Positions 1 through 5,670 of a stretch of DNA of 5,886 bases are shown here, one piece after another. The position numbers were made by a program, and so were the translations under genes. The notes under the pieces were generated by a model. The model was not told where the DNA came from. It searched no databases and saw only the letters and a list, made by a program, of their open reading frames with translations. The stretch covers positions 1 through 5,886 of the forward strand of contig JAQIDF010000012.1 in the NCBI GenBank assembly GCA_027858145.1, in the 5' to 3' direction. Each line of letters opens with the position of its first letter. Position 1 is the stretch's first letter. The stretch is from Prolixibacteraceae bacterium (GTDB taxonomy: Bacteria; Bacteroidota; Bacteroidia; Bacteroidales; Prolixibacteraceae).

Positions 1-7
1 TGCTCAT

Positions 8-47
8 GGTTGTAAATATTATGTTGATGCAAAACAAATTTACAACC
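8..47 (+). repeat. Perfect 10-bp inverted repeat (hairpin) just upstream of a terminator
   Basis: GGTTGTAAAT at 8-17 is the exact reverse complement of ATTTACAACC at 38-47, with a 20-base loop. It ends one base before the terminator stem at 49, so the two hairpins would stack in tandem in a rightward transcript. This could be the 3' end of a structured RNA, the 3' UTR of a gene lying left of the window, or a DNA operator. Three-frame reading does not decide whether coding sequence reaches this point: one frame stops at 13-15 and the other two stay open into the terminator. Pairing is seen directly; function is unknown. Confidence 0.6.
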
Positions 48-48
48 T

Positions 49-84
49 ATCGGGCGATGATTATTTTGTCGCCCGATTTTTTTT
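49..84 (+). terminator. Intrinsic (Rho-independent) terminator
   Basis: A perfect 9-bp stem, ATCGGGCGA at 49-57 paired with TCGCCCGAT at 69-77, has an 11-base loop and runs into eight T residues (77-84). There is no matching U-tract in the leftward direction, so it ends a rightward transcript that began left of the window. It separates the response regulator gene from whatever lies upstream, which argues against simple co-transcription with an upstream gene unless it acts as an attenuator. Confidence 0.85.
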
Positions 85-166
85 AATTTCCTGATTTATT
101 TTTTGTCGGTCAGTAGTGAAATTATTTGATAAACTCATATAAAAAGGAACCCTTAACACAAAGACA

Positions 167-877
167 ATGATTACCAGATGTATGATTGTGGATGACGAAC
201 CACTTGCACGTGAAGTGGCTGCAGGCTACATTCGTAAAATAGACAGTTTGGTGCTTGTTTCATCATGCTGTAATGCCATCGATGCACATTCTGTTTTAAA
301 AGAAACGCATGTCGATTTGATTTTTCTCGACATAAACATGCCCCAGATTTCAGGAATAGATTTTCTGAAATCAATATCATACCCGCCTAAAGTTATCATC
401 ATATCGGCACATAAAGAATATGCACTCGACGGCTTTGAACTCGACGTAGTTGATTATTTGCTAAAGCCTGTTCCCTTTCACCGTTTTCTTAAGTCGCTTG
501 ACAAATACCACAAAACAAGCCAAAACGAAAAGTCAGGTAAAGAACCTGAGACTAACAAAAAATACATATTACTTAAAGACAGCAAAAAAACTCTGAAAGT
601 GATGGTTGAAGATATTGAATACATTGAAGCCATGGCCGAATATTGCCGCGTTTATACAACATTTCGTAAATTAACCCCCAAAATTCCACTTAGCAAACTT
701 GAAGAAGAACTTGCAGAATCGGGCTTTATGCGCATTCATAAATCGTATCTGATACCACTAAAAAAAGTTACAGCTTTCACCTCTACAACGGTCGAAATTG
801 AAAATAAAAAAGAGCTGCCCCTTGGCCGGAGTTACAAAGAATCGGTGGTGAAAGCCATTCAGCAAAGCATCGTGTAA
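167..877 (+). CDS. LytTR-family two-component response regulator
   Basis: A cytoplasmic DNA-binding response regulator of the LytR/AlgR type, 236 residues, the normal length. Residues 3-115 are a CheY-like receiver: acidic pair D9-D10 in IVDDEP, phospho-acceptor D55 in LIFLDINMP, switch serine S80 and the conserved lysine K100 in LLKP. A polar linker (about 116-131) leads to a LytTR DNA-binding domain (about 132-233) with the typical FMRIHKSYLIPLKKV stretch and the closing LPLGRSYKE. ATG 167 is preferred over the Met codon at 182 because the receiver's first beta strand starts right after it. The A/G-rich AAAAAGGAAC at 140-149 is too far away to be a clear ribosome binding site. A poor promoter match (TTG 103-105, TTTG 125-128) lies upstream. 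No sensor kinase is visible in the window; in this family the partner is usually a LytS/YehU-like histidine kinase. The target genes cannot be inferred. Confidence 0.93.
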   Translation: MITRCMIVDDEPLAREVAAGYIRKIDSLVLVSSCCNAIDAHSVLKETHVDLIFLDINMPQISGIDFLKSISYPPKVIIISAHKEYALDGFELDVVDYLLKPVPFHRFLKSLDKYHKTSQNEKSGKEPETNKKYILLKDSKKTLKVMVEDIEYIEAMAEYCRVYTTFRKLTPKIPLSKLEEELAESGFMRIHKSYLIPLKKVTAFTSTTVEIENKKELPLGRSYKESVVKAIQQSIV

Positions 878-893
878 AAAAATACAGTGCCTG

Positions 894-2450
894 CTAAATT
901 TTGTTCACCATTACCTTGTAGGTTGGGTCTTCAATTACATTCACATCAATAATGTTTTCAGCATTCTGCAGCAACTTACGGCAATCTGGGCTCAGGTGTT
1001 TCAGGTGAAGCTTTTTACCCGCTTTCTGGTAGCGCTCTGTTATTTTATTGAGTGCTTCGATGGCCGACATGTCGGCAACACGGCTTTCCCGGAAGTCGAT
1101 GATCACCTCGTCGGGGTCGTTTTGTACATCAAACTTATCGTTGAAAGTCGATATCGAACCAAAAAACAGGGGGCCGTATAGTTCGTAATGCTTAATGCCT
1201 TCGCGGTCGATGCTTTTGCGTGCTCTGATACGCTTGGCATTATCCCAGGCAAAAACCAGTGCCGAAATAATCACCCCAATGATAACGGCCAGCGCCAAAT
1301 TGTGAAGGAAAACGGTTACAAGGGTTACCATTGCCATCACGAAAATATCCGATTTGGGCATTTTGTTAACCGTACGCAGGCTTGCCCACTCAAAAGTACC
1401 AATAGCAACCATAATCATCAGGCCGGTGAGGGCAGCCATAGGCACTTGTTCGATTAAGCCCGAGCCAAACATTACAAAAACAAGCAACATAATTGATGCA
1501 ACAATACCCGAAAGCCTTGCCCGGGCACCGTTCGATATGTTAATCAAGCTTTGCCCAATCATGGCACAACCGCCCATCCCTGAGAAAAAACCGGATATAA
1601 TATTTGCCGTACCCTGCGCTACAGCTTCTTTGTTGCCACTACCCCGGGTTTCGGTAATCTCGTCAACAATGTTCATTGTTAGCAGGCTCTCAATTAATCC
1701 CACGCCGGCAACAATGGCTGCATAGGGCAGAATAATCATTAACGTTTCTAAGGTATATGGAATTTGGGGAATGTTAAACGGCGGAAAACCACCTTCGATG
1801 GATGCAATATCGCCAACCGTTTTGGTATCGATACCCAGCATAGCCACCAGACCGAAGACGACCAGTATTGCCGTTAACGAGGCTGGTACAACTTTGGTTA
1901 ATTTGGGCATGCCCCAAATAATAAACATGGTTAGAAGAACCAGCCCCAGCAACATATATAAAGGTGAACCACTCAGCCATGAACCGTCGGTGCCTTTAAA
2001 CTGACCAAGTTGCGACATGAAAATAATAACTGCCAGGCCGTTTACAAAGCCATAAACAACAGGTTGCGGAACCAGCCTTATCAGCTTTCCAAGGCGAAGT
2101 ATACCGGCAGCGGCTTGAATGATACCTGCTAAAATCACCGTTGCAAAGATATACTCAACACCATGTGTTTTTGCTAAAGCAATAATAATAATGGCAACTG
2201 CACCGGTAGCACCCGATATCATGCCCGGCCGTCCTCCAAGTACCGATGTTACAAGCCCCATTACAACAGCAGCATACAATCCGGTTAGAGGCGAAAGACC
2301 GGCAATTAGGGCAAACGCAACTGCTTCGGGCACAAGTGCCAGGGCTACTGTTATGCCAGATAATACTTCAGTTTTGTAATTAATTTTGGCGCTAAAATCG
2401 AATAGTCTGAGAATCTGCTTCATGTTTTTGCGTTTTTGTTGTAATGACAT
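894..2450 (-). CDS. SulP/SLC26-family anion transporter with STAS domain
   Basis: An inner-membrane anion transporter of 518 residues, normal for bacterial SulP proteins. The membrane domain (about 20-405) shows the family marks: VPEAVAFALIAGLSPLTGLY near 40-59, GGRPGMISGATGA at 72-84 in the substrate-binding region, GLIESLLT at 251-258, and a glycine-rich stretch with GMGGCAMIGQS at 291-301. A cytoplasmic STAS domain follows (about 420-515), including IIDFRESRVADMSAIEAL. Family members carry sulfate, bicarbonate or other anions, usually with protons or sodium. This protein resembles the BicA-like group often suspected of bicarbonate transport, but the substrate cannot be read from sequence. 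The ATG at 2448-2450 is used here; Met10 (2421-2423) is an equally plausible start because homologues as I recall them begin near that MKQILRLFDFS stretch. No convincing promoter was found upstream. It ends 16 bases from the convergent response regulator gene. Confidence 0.93.
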   Translation of the reverse strand: MSLQQKRKNMKQILRLFDFSAKINYKTEVLSGITVALALVPEAVAFALIAGLSPLTGLYAAVVMGLVTSVLGGRPGMISGATGAVAIIIIALAKTHGVEYIFATVILAGIIQAAAGILRLGKLIRLVPQPVVYGFVNGLAVIIFMSQLGQFKGTDGSWLSGSPLYMLLGLVLLTMFIIWGMPKLTKVVPASLTAILVVFGLVAMLGIDTKTVGDIASIEGGFPPFNIPQIPYTLETLMIILPYAAIVAGVGLIESLLTMNIVDEITETRGSGNKEAVAQGTANIISGFFSGMGGCAMIGQSLINISNGARARLSGIVASIMLLVFVMFGSGLIEQVPMAALTGLMIMVAIGTFEWASLRTVNKMPKSDIFVMAMVTLVTVFLHNLALAVIIGVIISALVFAWDNAKRIRARKSIDREGIKHYELYGPLFFGSISTFNDKFDVQNDPDEVIIDFRESRVADMSAIEALNKITERYQKAGKKLHLKHLSPDCRKLLQNAENIIDVNVIEDPTYKVMVNKI

Positions 2451-2591
2451 TTATTATTCTGGTTATATTTTTTTCAGAACAACCACCCAATGTGTTTTAT
2501 AACATATTTTGAGCGTGCGAAAATAGAATTAATTCATTTAAAGTTATTCTTTTTGATTTGCCAGGGCGAATGATTTAACATTAGCGTTATT
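2451..2591. other. AT-rich intergenic DNA upstream of the SulP gene
   Basis: This is the left part of the 418-base gap between the SulP start and the chemoreceptor-like gene. It must hold the SulP promoter, but the only candidate -7 element on the minus strand (TATTTTCG, 2518-2525) has one mismatch to TAnnTTTG and no TTG partner at a suitable distance. I see no open reading frame with recognisable content, RNA gene or strong hairpin here. Confidence 0.4.
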
Positions 2592-2860
2592 GTAGAAAAG
2601 CAATGGCATCAAATAACTTCTTATAAACATTTCCTGAAAGCAAGTTTTAACAAACATTTAAAAAGTACGGGAATGTAGCTACATGCTCGGCTCCTGTTAA
2701 TTTGTTTGAAAGTATCGAAAACAGGCTGACAAAAGCCGGTGACAAAGTCATATTCGCCTCATCGGGTGCAGGCGAAAATCACATTTGTGTTATTATGGAA
2801 TTATGTAAGACATTGATTGAAAATGTCTTAAAAAATAGTTATCAATCTTCAAAAAAATAA
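2592..2860 (+). pseudogene. C-terminal remnant of a beta-ketoacyl-ACP synthase III (FabH)-like gene
   Basis: A start-less frame open from 2651 to the TAA at 2858-2860 encodes residues resembling the end of a KAS III (FabH)-type thiolase-fold enzyme: KKYGNVATCSAPVNLFESI matches the conserved region around the active-site asparagine (GN(T/V)(S/A)), then after a short helix GDKVIFASSGAG matches the GD.VLL..FG.G segment, ending VIMEL. A further 18 residues follow before the stop. Just upstream in another frame (2592-2663) lies EKQWHQITSYKHFLKAS, which could hold the active-site His of the usual PHQ motif. Adding one A to the run at 2660-2664 would join the two frames as HLKKYGNV. Everything N-terminal, including the catalytic cysteine domain, is missing, so no enzyme can be made. 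It ends 8 bases before the chemoreceptor-like gene, suggesting a former operon. The 2651-2860 part is well supported; the upstream extension is inference. Confidence 0.7.
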
Positions 2861-2868
2861 CATCAGCT

Positions 2869-3660
2869 ATGTTGGGGTTAATAATGCTGTTAATATTTGT
2901 GAGTATGCCCTGGGCTGCATTTTTTGTGGCCGATAAAGGGTTTATTCATGTGTGGTGGGCAATTCCTTTCTGCTTTATATTCATCTTCACAGTATTTTAT
3001 CTTATTTTACGGCTTATTCGCACTCCTTTGAGAAACCTTTCAGAAAAGGTGAATGAAATATCGGAGGGCAATCTCAATGTCAATTTTTCAAATATTAACA
3101 TCAAAGGGGATAATGAGATTGCTGAAATATCTAAAGCAATCATTCAGCATGCCGATAAAATCAGGGAGATTATCAATGATGTAAAAACAACCTCGATTAG
3201 TCTTGAGACTTCCAGTAGTGAAGTTAATCAAAGTTCACAGATACTTTCGCAGACAGTAAGTGAACAGGCTGCATCAACCGAAGAGATATACTCGTCAATG
3301 GAACAAATCATTTCTCATATTAAACAAAACAACGATAATGTTTTGAAAACAAATGATAATACCGGTGCCATTAAAGAGCAACTCACAACAATGCAAGGTG
3401 TAATGACTGCCACTCAAACAGAGAAGAACTTTGCAGAAACATCAATGCAGATTCAAAGCATACTTGATTCTATTAATGATATTGCTGTAGCTTCTGAAGA
3501 ACAAAACACAGGGGCAACACAAATTAATTCTGCTATTGAGGAATTAAATGCAACAATTCAAAACACAGCATCATCAATTGAAGAACTGGCGCAGACAGCA
3601 GAAGTGTTAAATTCTTATGCGGAAAAGCTGAATAAATCGATGGATTTTTTTAAGGTTTAA
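2869..3660 (+). CDS. Methyl-accepting chemotaxis-like protein lacking the signalling tip (probably decaying)
   Basis: A 263-residue membrane protein with chemoreceptor architecture. Two hydrophobic helices (about 1-20 and 31-50) are joined by a loop of about 10 residues, so there is no periplasmic sensor domain. A HAMP domain follows (about 50-105, starting at the TPLRNLSEKV stretch), then the methyl-accepting coiled coil: descending arm to about 162 (SEQAASTEEIYSSMEQI, IKQNNDNVLKTND) and ascending arm from about 193 (SINDIAVASEEQNTGATQI, SSIEELAQTAEVL), ending in the usual FFKV. About 30 atypical residues (164-192) replace what is normally about 100 residues, so the conserved hairpin tip ([22 protein letters not shown]-like) that contacts CheA and CheW is absent. 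It therefore should not control a kinase in the normal way. ATG 2869 is the only usable Met at the N-terminus, but in-frame codons just upstream look like the original N-terminus. The gene is more AT-rich than radA. An intact but non-functional gene or a truncated pseudogene is most likely. Confidence 0.75.
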   Translation: MLGLIMLLIFVSMPWAAFFVADKGFIHVWWAIPFCFIFIFTVFYLILRLIRTPLRNLSEKVNEISEGNLNVNFSNINIKGDNEIAEISKAIIQHADKIREIINDVKTTSISLETSSSEVNQSSQILSQTVSEQAASTEEIYSSMEQIISHIKQNNDNVLKTNDNTGAIKEQLTTMQGVMTATQTEKNFAETSMQIQSILDSINDIAVASEEQNTGATQINSAIEELNATIQNTASSIEELAQTAEVLNSYAEKLNKSMDFFKV

Positions 3661-3662
3661 GG

Positions 3663-3690
3663 TTGATTAAACAGTGAATATGTATCTTTG
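3663..3690 (+). promoter_or_regulatory. Bacteroidota-type promoter of radA
   Basis: TTG at 3663-3665 and TATCTTTG at 3683-3690, an exact match to the TAnnTTTG -7 consensus, are separated by 17 bases, the short end of the accepted range. The -7 element ends four bases before the radA ATG, so transcription should begin at or next to the start codon. The element begins just after the stop of the preceding gene, making radA an independent transcription unit. Confidence 0.6.
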
Positions 3691-3694
3691 ATGC

Positions 3695-5062
3695 ATGGCT
3701 AAAACGAAAACAATATATGTATGCCAGGGTTGTGGCGCAACGGCTCCAAAATGGACCGGTAAATGTCAAAGTTGCGGCGAGTGGAACACTGTTGTAGAAG
3801 AGGTTGAAGTGGTTGGGAAAAACAAAAACCTGGCTACTATTGTGTCGCGCAACCTCGACAAGCCTCAACAATTGAGTGAGATTGTTACCGGCAAAACCGA
3901 GCGCTTTTCAACATCGAATGATGAGCTTGACCGTGTGTTGGGCGGCGGCCTCGTGGCGGGTGCCATGATTCTTCTTGGCGGGGAACCCGGAATCGGGAAA
4001 TCGACCCTGGCACTGCAAGTTGCGCTTAGCATACAGGATAAAATCGTTTTGTATATTTCGGGTGAGGAAAGCCTTGAGCAAATCAAACTTCGCTCTACAC
4101 GCTTATCGGGCGACAATAATTCCTGCCTGTTTTTAAGTGAAACATCGCTCGAAAACATACTGGTACAAATCGACCAGATTAAGCCCGACGTGTTGGTTAT
4201 CGATTCAATACAAACGGTAAGCACAGAGCTCATTGAATCGAGTGCCGGCAGTATCTCGCAAATACGCGAATGCACAACCGGCCTCATGAAAAAAACCAAA
4301 AGCCTCTCCATTCCGTCCATTCTTATCGGCCACATCACCAAAGAAGGAAGTATTGCCGGCCCTAAAGTGCTGGAGCACGTTGTTGACACGGTGCTGCAAT
4401 TTGAGGGCGACCGCAATTTTATGTACCGCATACTACGGGCCAGTAAAAACCGCTTTGGTTCAACCAACGAGATGGGCATTTACGAGATGAACCACGACGG
4501 CTTACGACAAGTGAGCAACCCGTCGGAACTTCTTATTAACAGTGATCACCAGGGGTTAAGCGGCACAGCGGTGGCCGCGGCCATCGAAGGTGTAAGGCCT
4601 TTCCTTATCGAAGTGCAGGCGCTGGTAAGTTCGGCGGCTTATGGTAACCCGCAACGCTCATCAACCGGTTTCGACCTGCGGCGCATGAATATGCTGCTTG
4701 CTGTGCTCGAACGCCGGGCAGGTTTTAAACTCATTAGTAAAGATGTGTTCCTGAACATTGCCGGTGGTATCAAAATAGCTGACCCTGCCATCGACCTGGC
4801 ATTAATCTGTGCCGTGCTGTCATCAAATTTCGACCTGCCCATCGATTCGAATGTTTGTTTTGCAGGCGAAGTTGGACTAACGGGGGAAGTACGTTCCGTA
4901 AGTCGTGTGGAACAACGCATAAGTGAAGCCGCGAAACTTGGATTTGCCATTATTTTTATACCCTTTTCTAACAAGGGTATTCACGATAAAAAATACGATA
5001 TCGAAATTGTGCGCGTTAAAAATGTTGGTGAAACCTTGCGCCGCTTATTTAAAAACAACTAA
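3695..5062 (+). CDS. radA: DNA repair protein RadA (Sms)
   Basis: A complete 455-residue RadA, an ATP-dependent DnaB-type branch-migration helicase acting in recombinational repair of stalled forks and in processing of RecA-made intermediates. The N-terminal C4 zinc finger uses C10, C13, C24 and C27 (CQGCG...CQSCGEW). The RecA-like ATPase core has Walker A GEPGIGKST at 96-104 with K102, and Walker B VLVID ending at D170. The RadA signature KNRFG is at 251-255. The C-terminal Lon-protease-like domain spans about 275-450 (FDLRRMNMLLAVLERRAG, then FAGEVGLTGEVR). Length and all motifs are typical, so it should be functional. ATG 3695 fits because MAKTKT directly precedes the zinc finger, as in homologues; the ATG at 3691 is out of frame. 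It probably has its own promoter immediately upstream and is followed by a lipoprotein gene after 10 bases. Confidence 0.97.
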   Translation: MAKTKTIYVCQGCGATAPKWTGKCQSCGEWNTVVEEVEVVGKNKNLATIVSRNLDKPQQLSEIVTGKTERFSTSNDELDRVLGGGLVAGAMILLGGEPGIGKSTLALQVALSIQDKIVLYISGEESLEQIKLRSTRLSGDNNSCLFLSETSLENILVQIDQIKPDVLVIDSIQTVSTELIESSAGSISQIRECTTGLMKKTKSLSIPSILIGHITKEGSIAGPKVLEHVVDTVLQFEGDRNFMYRILRASKNRFGSTNEMGIYEMNHDGLRQVSNPSELLINSDHQGLSGTAVAAAIEGVRPFLIEVQALVSSAAYGNPQRSSTGFDLRRMNMLLAVLERRAGFKLISKDVFLNIAGGIKIADPAIDLALICAVLSSNFDLPIDSNVCFAGEVGLTGEVRSVSRVEQRISEAAKLGFAIIFIPFSNKGIHDKKYDIEIVRVKNVGETLRRLFKNN

Positions 5063-5068
5063 TATTTG
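5036..5068 (+). promoter_or_regulatory. Possible promoter inside the end of radA for the lipoprotein gene
   Basis: TTG at 5036-5038 and AATATTTG at 5061-5068 (one mismatch to TAnnTTTG) are 22 bases apart, within the range reported for this phylum. The -7 element overlaps the radA stop codon and ends four bases before the lipoprotein ATG, the same geometry as at radA. The match is imperfect and read-through from radA is also possible. Confidence 0.4.
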
Positions 5069-5072
5069 CATA

Positions 5073-5441
5073 ATGAAGTTTAAAATAATCATAACATCGT
5101 TGTTGTTTGTTCTTGTTCTGTCTTCGTGCCAGCGCGACCCATTGCCAAAAAATGCAATAGAACGAGACAAATACATCGGGGTGTTGGTAGATGTTCATAT
5201 CGCACAGGCTTTGTACACCGACAGGCTACGCATAAACATTGACAGTATTGAGTCGGAACCGCTCTATATGTCGGTGCTCGATAAACATGGTGTAACCGAA
5301 GATGAAATGGCTGCTACAACCCGCTTCTATACCCGTAACCCGCGAAAATTCGATAAAGTGTATGCCGAAGTGTTATCGCAAATCAGCTTAAAGCTTGAAG
5401 AGGGTAAAGAGGAAAAAGAGAATATACAGATAAATAAATAG
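5073..5441 (+). CDS. DUF4296-type small lipoprotein
   Basis: A 122-residue exported lipoprotein of unknown function. The N-terminus is a type II signal peptide: K2 and K4, a hydrophobic core (about 5-16) and a lipobox LSSC with the lipidated cysteine at C19. The mature part begins QRDPLPKNAIERDKYIGVL, followed by LVDVHIAQAL, which is the pattern of the DUF4296 family found in Bacteroidota (a short helical domain starting with a PLPxxxM/I-type motif and a DxHxA(E/Q)A stretch). The C-terminal tail (about 108-122) is highly charged (EEGKEEKEN). The frame is open further left into radA, back to an ATG at 4923, but the start at 5073 is chosen because it places a proper signal peptide at the N-terminus. 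The gene begins 10 bases after radA and may be co-transcribed or use its own promoter. The family assignment is from memory of the motif; the cellular role is not known. Confidence 0.85.
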   Translation: MKFKIIITSLLFVLVLSSCQRDPLPKNAIERDKYIGVLVDVHIAQALYTDRLRINIDSIESEPLYMSVLDKHGVTEDEMAATTRFYTRNPRKFDKVYAEVLSQISLKLEEGKEEKENIQINK

Positions 5442-5442
5442 C

Positions 5443-5500
5443 AGGAAGGCGATTGAAAGCAATAGGAAGCAGTTGAGGACAGTTGGAAGCAACAGTTTTT
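5443..5500 (+). repeat. Imperfect tandem repeat, about 21-base period
   Basis: GGAAG recurs at 5444-5448, 5465-5469 and 5485-5489, spaced 21 and 20 bases, each followed by related purine-rich sequence (GCGATTGAAAGC, CAGTTGAGGACAG, CAACAGTTTTTT). It starts right after the lipoprotein stop codon. The last unit contains a GTTG-GAAG-CAAC mini-hairpin (5482-5493) followed by AG and six T residues, which might serve as a weak terminator. Such degenerate purine-rich repeats between genes are common in this phylum; no function is claimed. Confidence 0.45.
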
Positions 5501-5515
5501 TGATACATTCTGATT

Positions 5516-5553
5516 AATAGATTATAGACATCAGATAATAGATTCATAGAATC
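5516..5553 (+). repeat. Direct repeat AATAGATT(C)ATAGA with 21-base offset
   Basis: AATAGATTATAGA at 5516-5528 recurs as AATAGATTCATAGA at 5537-5550, exactly 21 bases (two helical turns) apart. The second copy overlaps a small palindrome, GATTC-ATA-GAATC (5541-5553). It lies about 120-150 bases upstream of the promoter of the helix-turn-helix gene. It could be a pair of protein-binding sites or simply low-complexity AT-rich DNA. Confidence 0.4.
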
Positions 5554-5650
5554 GTGTAAAGCGTTTTCTCTACGATAATTACATTTTTAAAATAATAGTC
5601 TAAAAAAAACTCTCTTTAATCACTCAAGAACAGCCGTTCGTCAAAAAGTA

Positions 5651-5662
5651 TGACAAAAGTCA
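5651..5662. promoter_or_regulatory. TGAC-N4-GTCA dyad upstream of a promoter
   Basis: TGACAAAAGTCA is a short perfect dyad whose right edge is 8 bases before the -33 TTTG at 5671. Relative to a start site predicted near 5706 it spans about -55 to -44, the usual place for an activator site. The symmetry and spacing are seen directly; the role and the binding protein are inference, and a 4-bp half-site can occur by chance. Confidence 0.35.
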
Positions 5663-5670
5663 CTTAAAGA

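Noticed and set aside
1..92. Open frames running from the left edge through the hairpins (stops at 82-84 and 90-92)
   Set aside because: They pass through a perfect terminator and its T-run and end in low-complexity residues; coding to this point cannot be supported, although a gene ending at 13-15 is possible.
103..128. Promoter for the response regulator (TTG 103-105, TTTG 125-128)
   Set aside because: The TA half of the -7 element is missing and the 15-base spacing is short; too weak to list as a feature.
996..2379. Plus-strand open frames opposite the SulP gene, up to 123 codons
   Set aside because: All lie inside the well-supported SulP gene and show no recognisable motifs or coding-like composition.
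2518..2525. Minus-strand -7 element TATTTTCG for SulP
   Set aside because: It has one mismatch and no TTG/TTTG 17-23 bases further upstream on that strand.
3865..4974. Minus-strand open frames opposite radA (3865-4479, 4205-4399, 4639-4974)
   Set aside because: They lie fully within the intact radA gene and their translations are serine/arginine-rich without domain patterns; they are antisense shadows.
4923..5072. N-terminal extension of the lipoprotein frame into radA
   Set aside because: The 50 extra codons overlap the RadA C-terminal domain in another frame and would bury the signal peptide and lipobox inside the protein; the ATG at 5073 gives a proper lipoprotein.
5482..5501. Intrinsic terminator after the lipoprotein gene (GTTG-GAAG-CAAC then T6)
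   Set aside because: The stem is only 4 bp and the sequence is part of the surrounding repeat; mentioned under the repeat but not called as a terminator.
5551..5576. Inverted repeat ATCGT ... ACGAT
   Set aside because: A 5-bp stem with a 16-base loop in AT-rich DNA is expected by chance and no U-tract follows.
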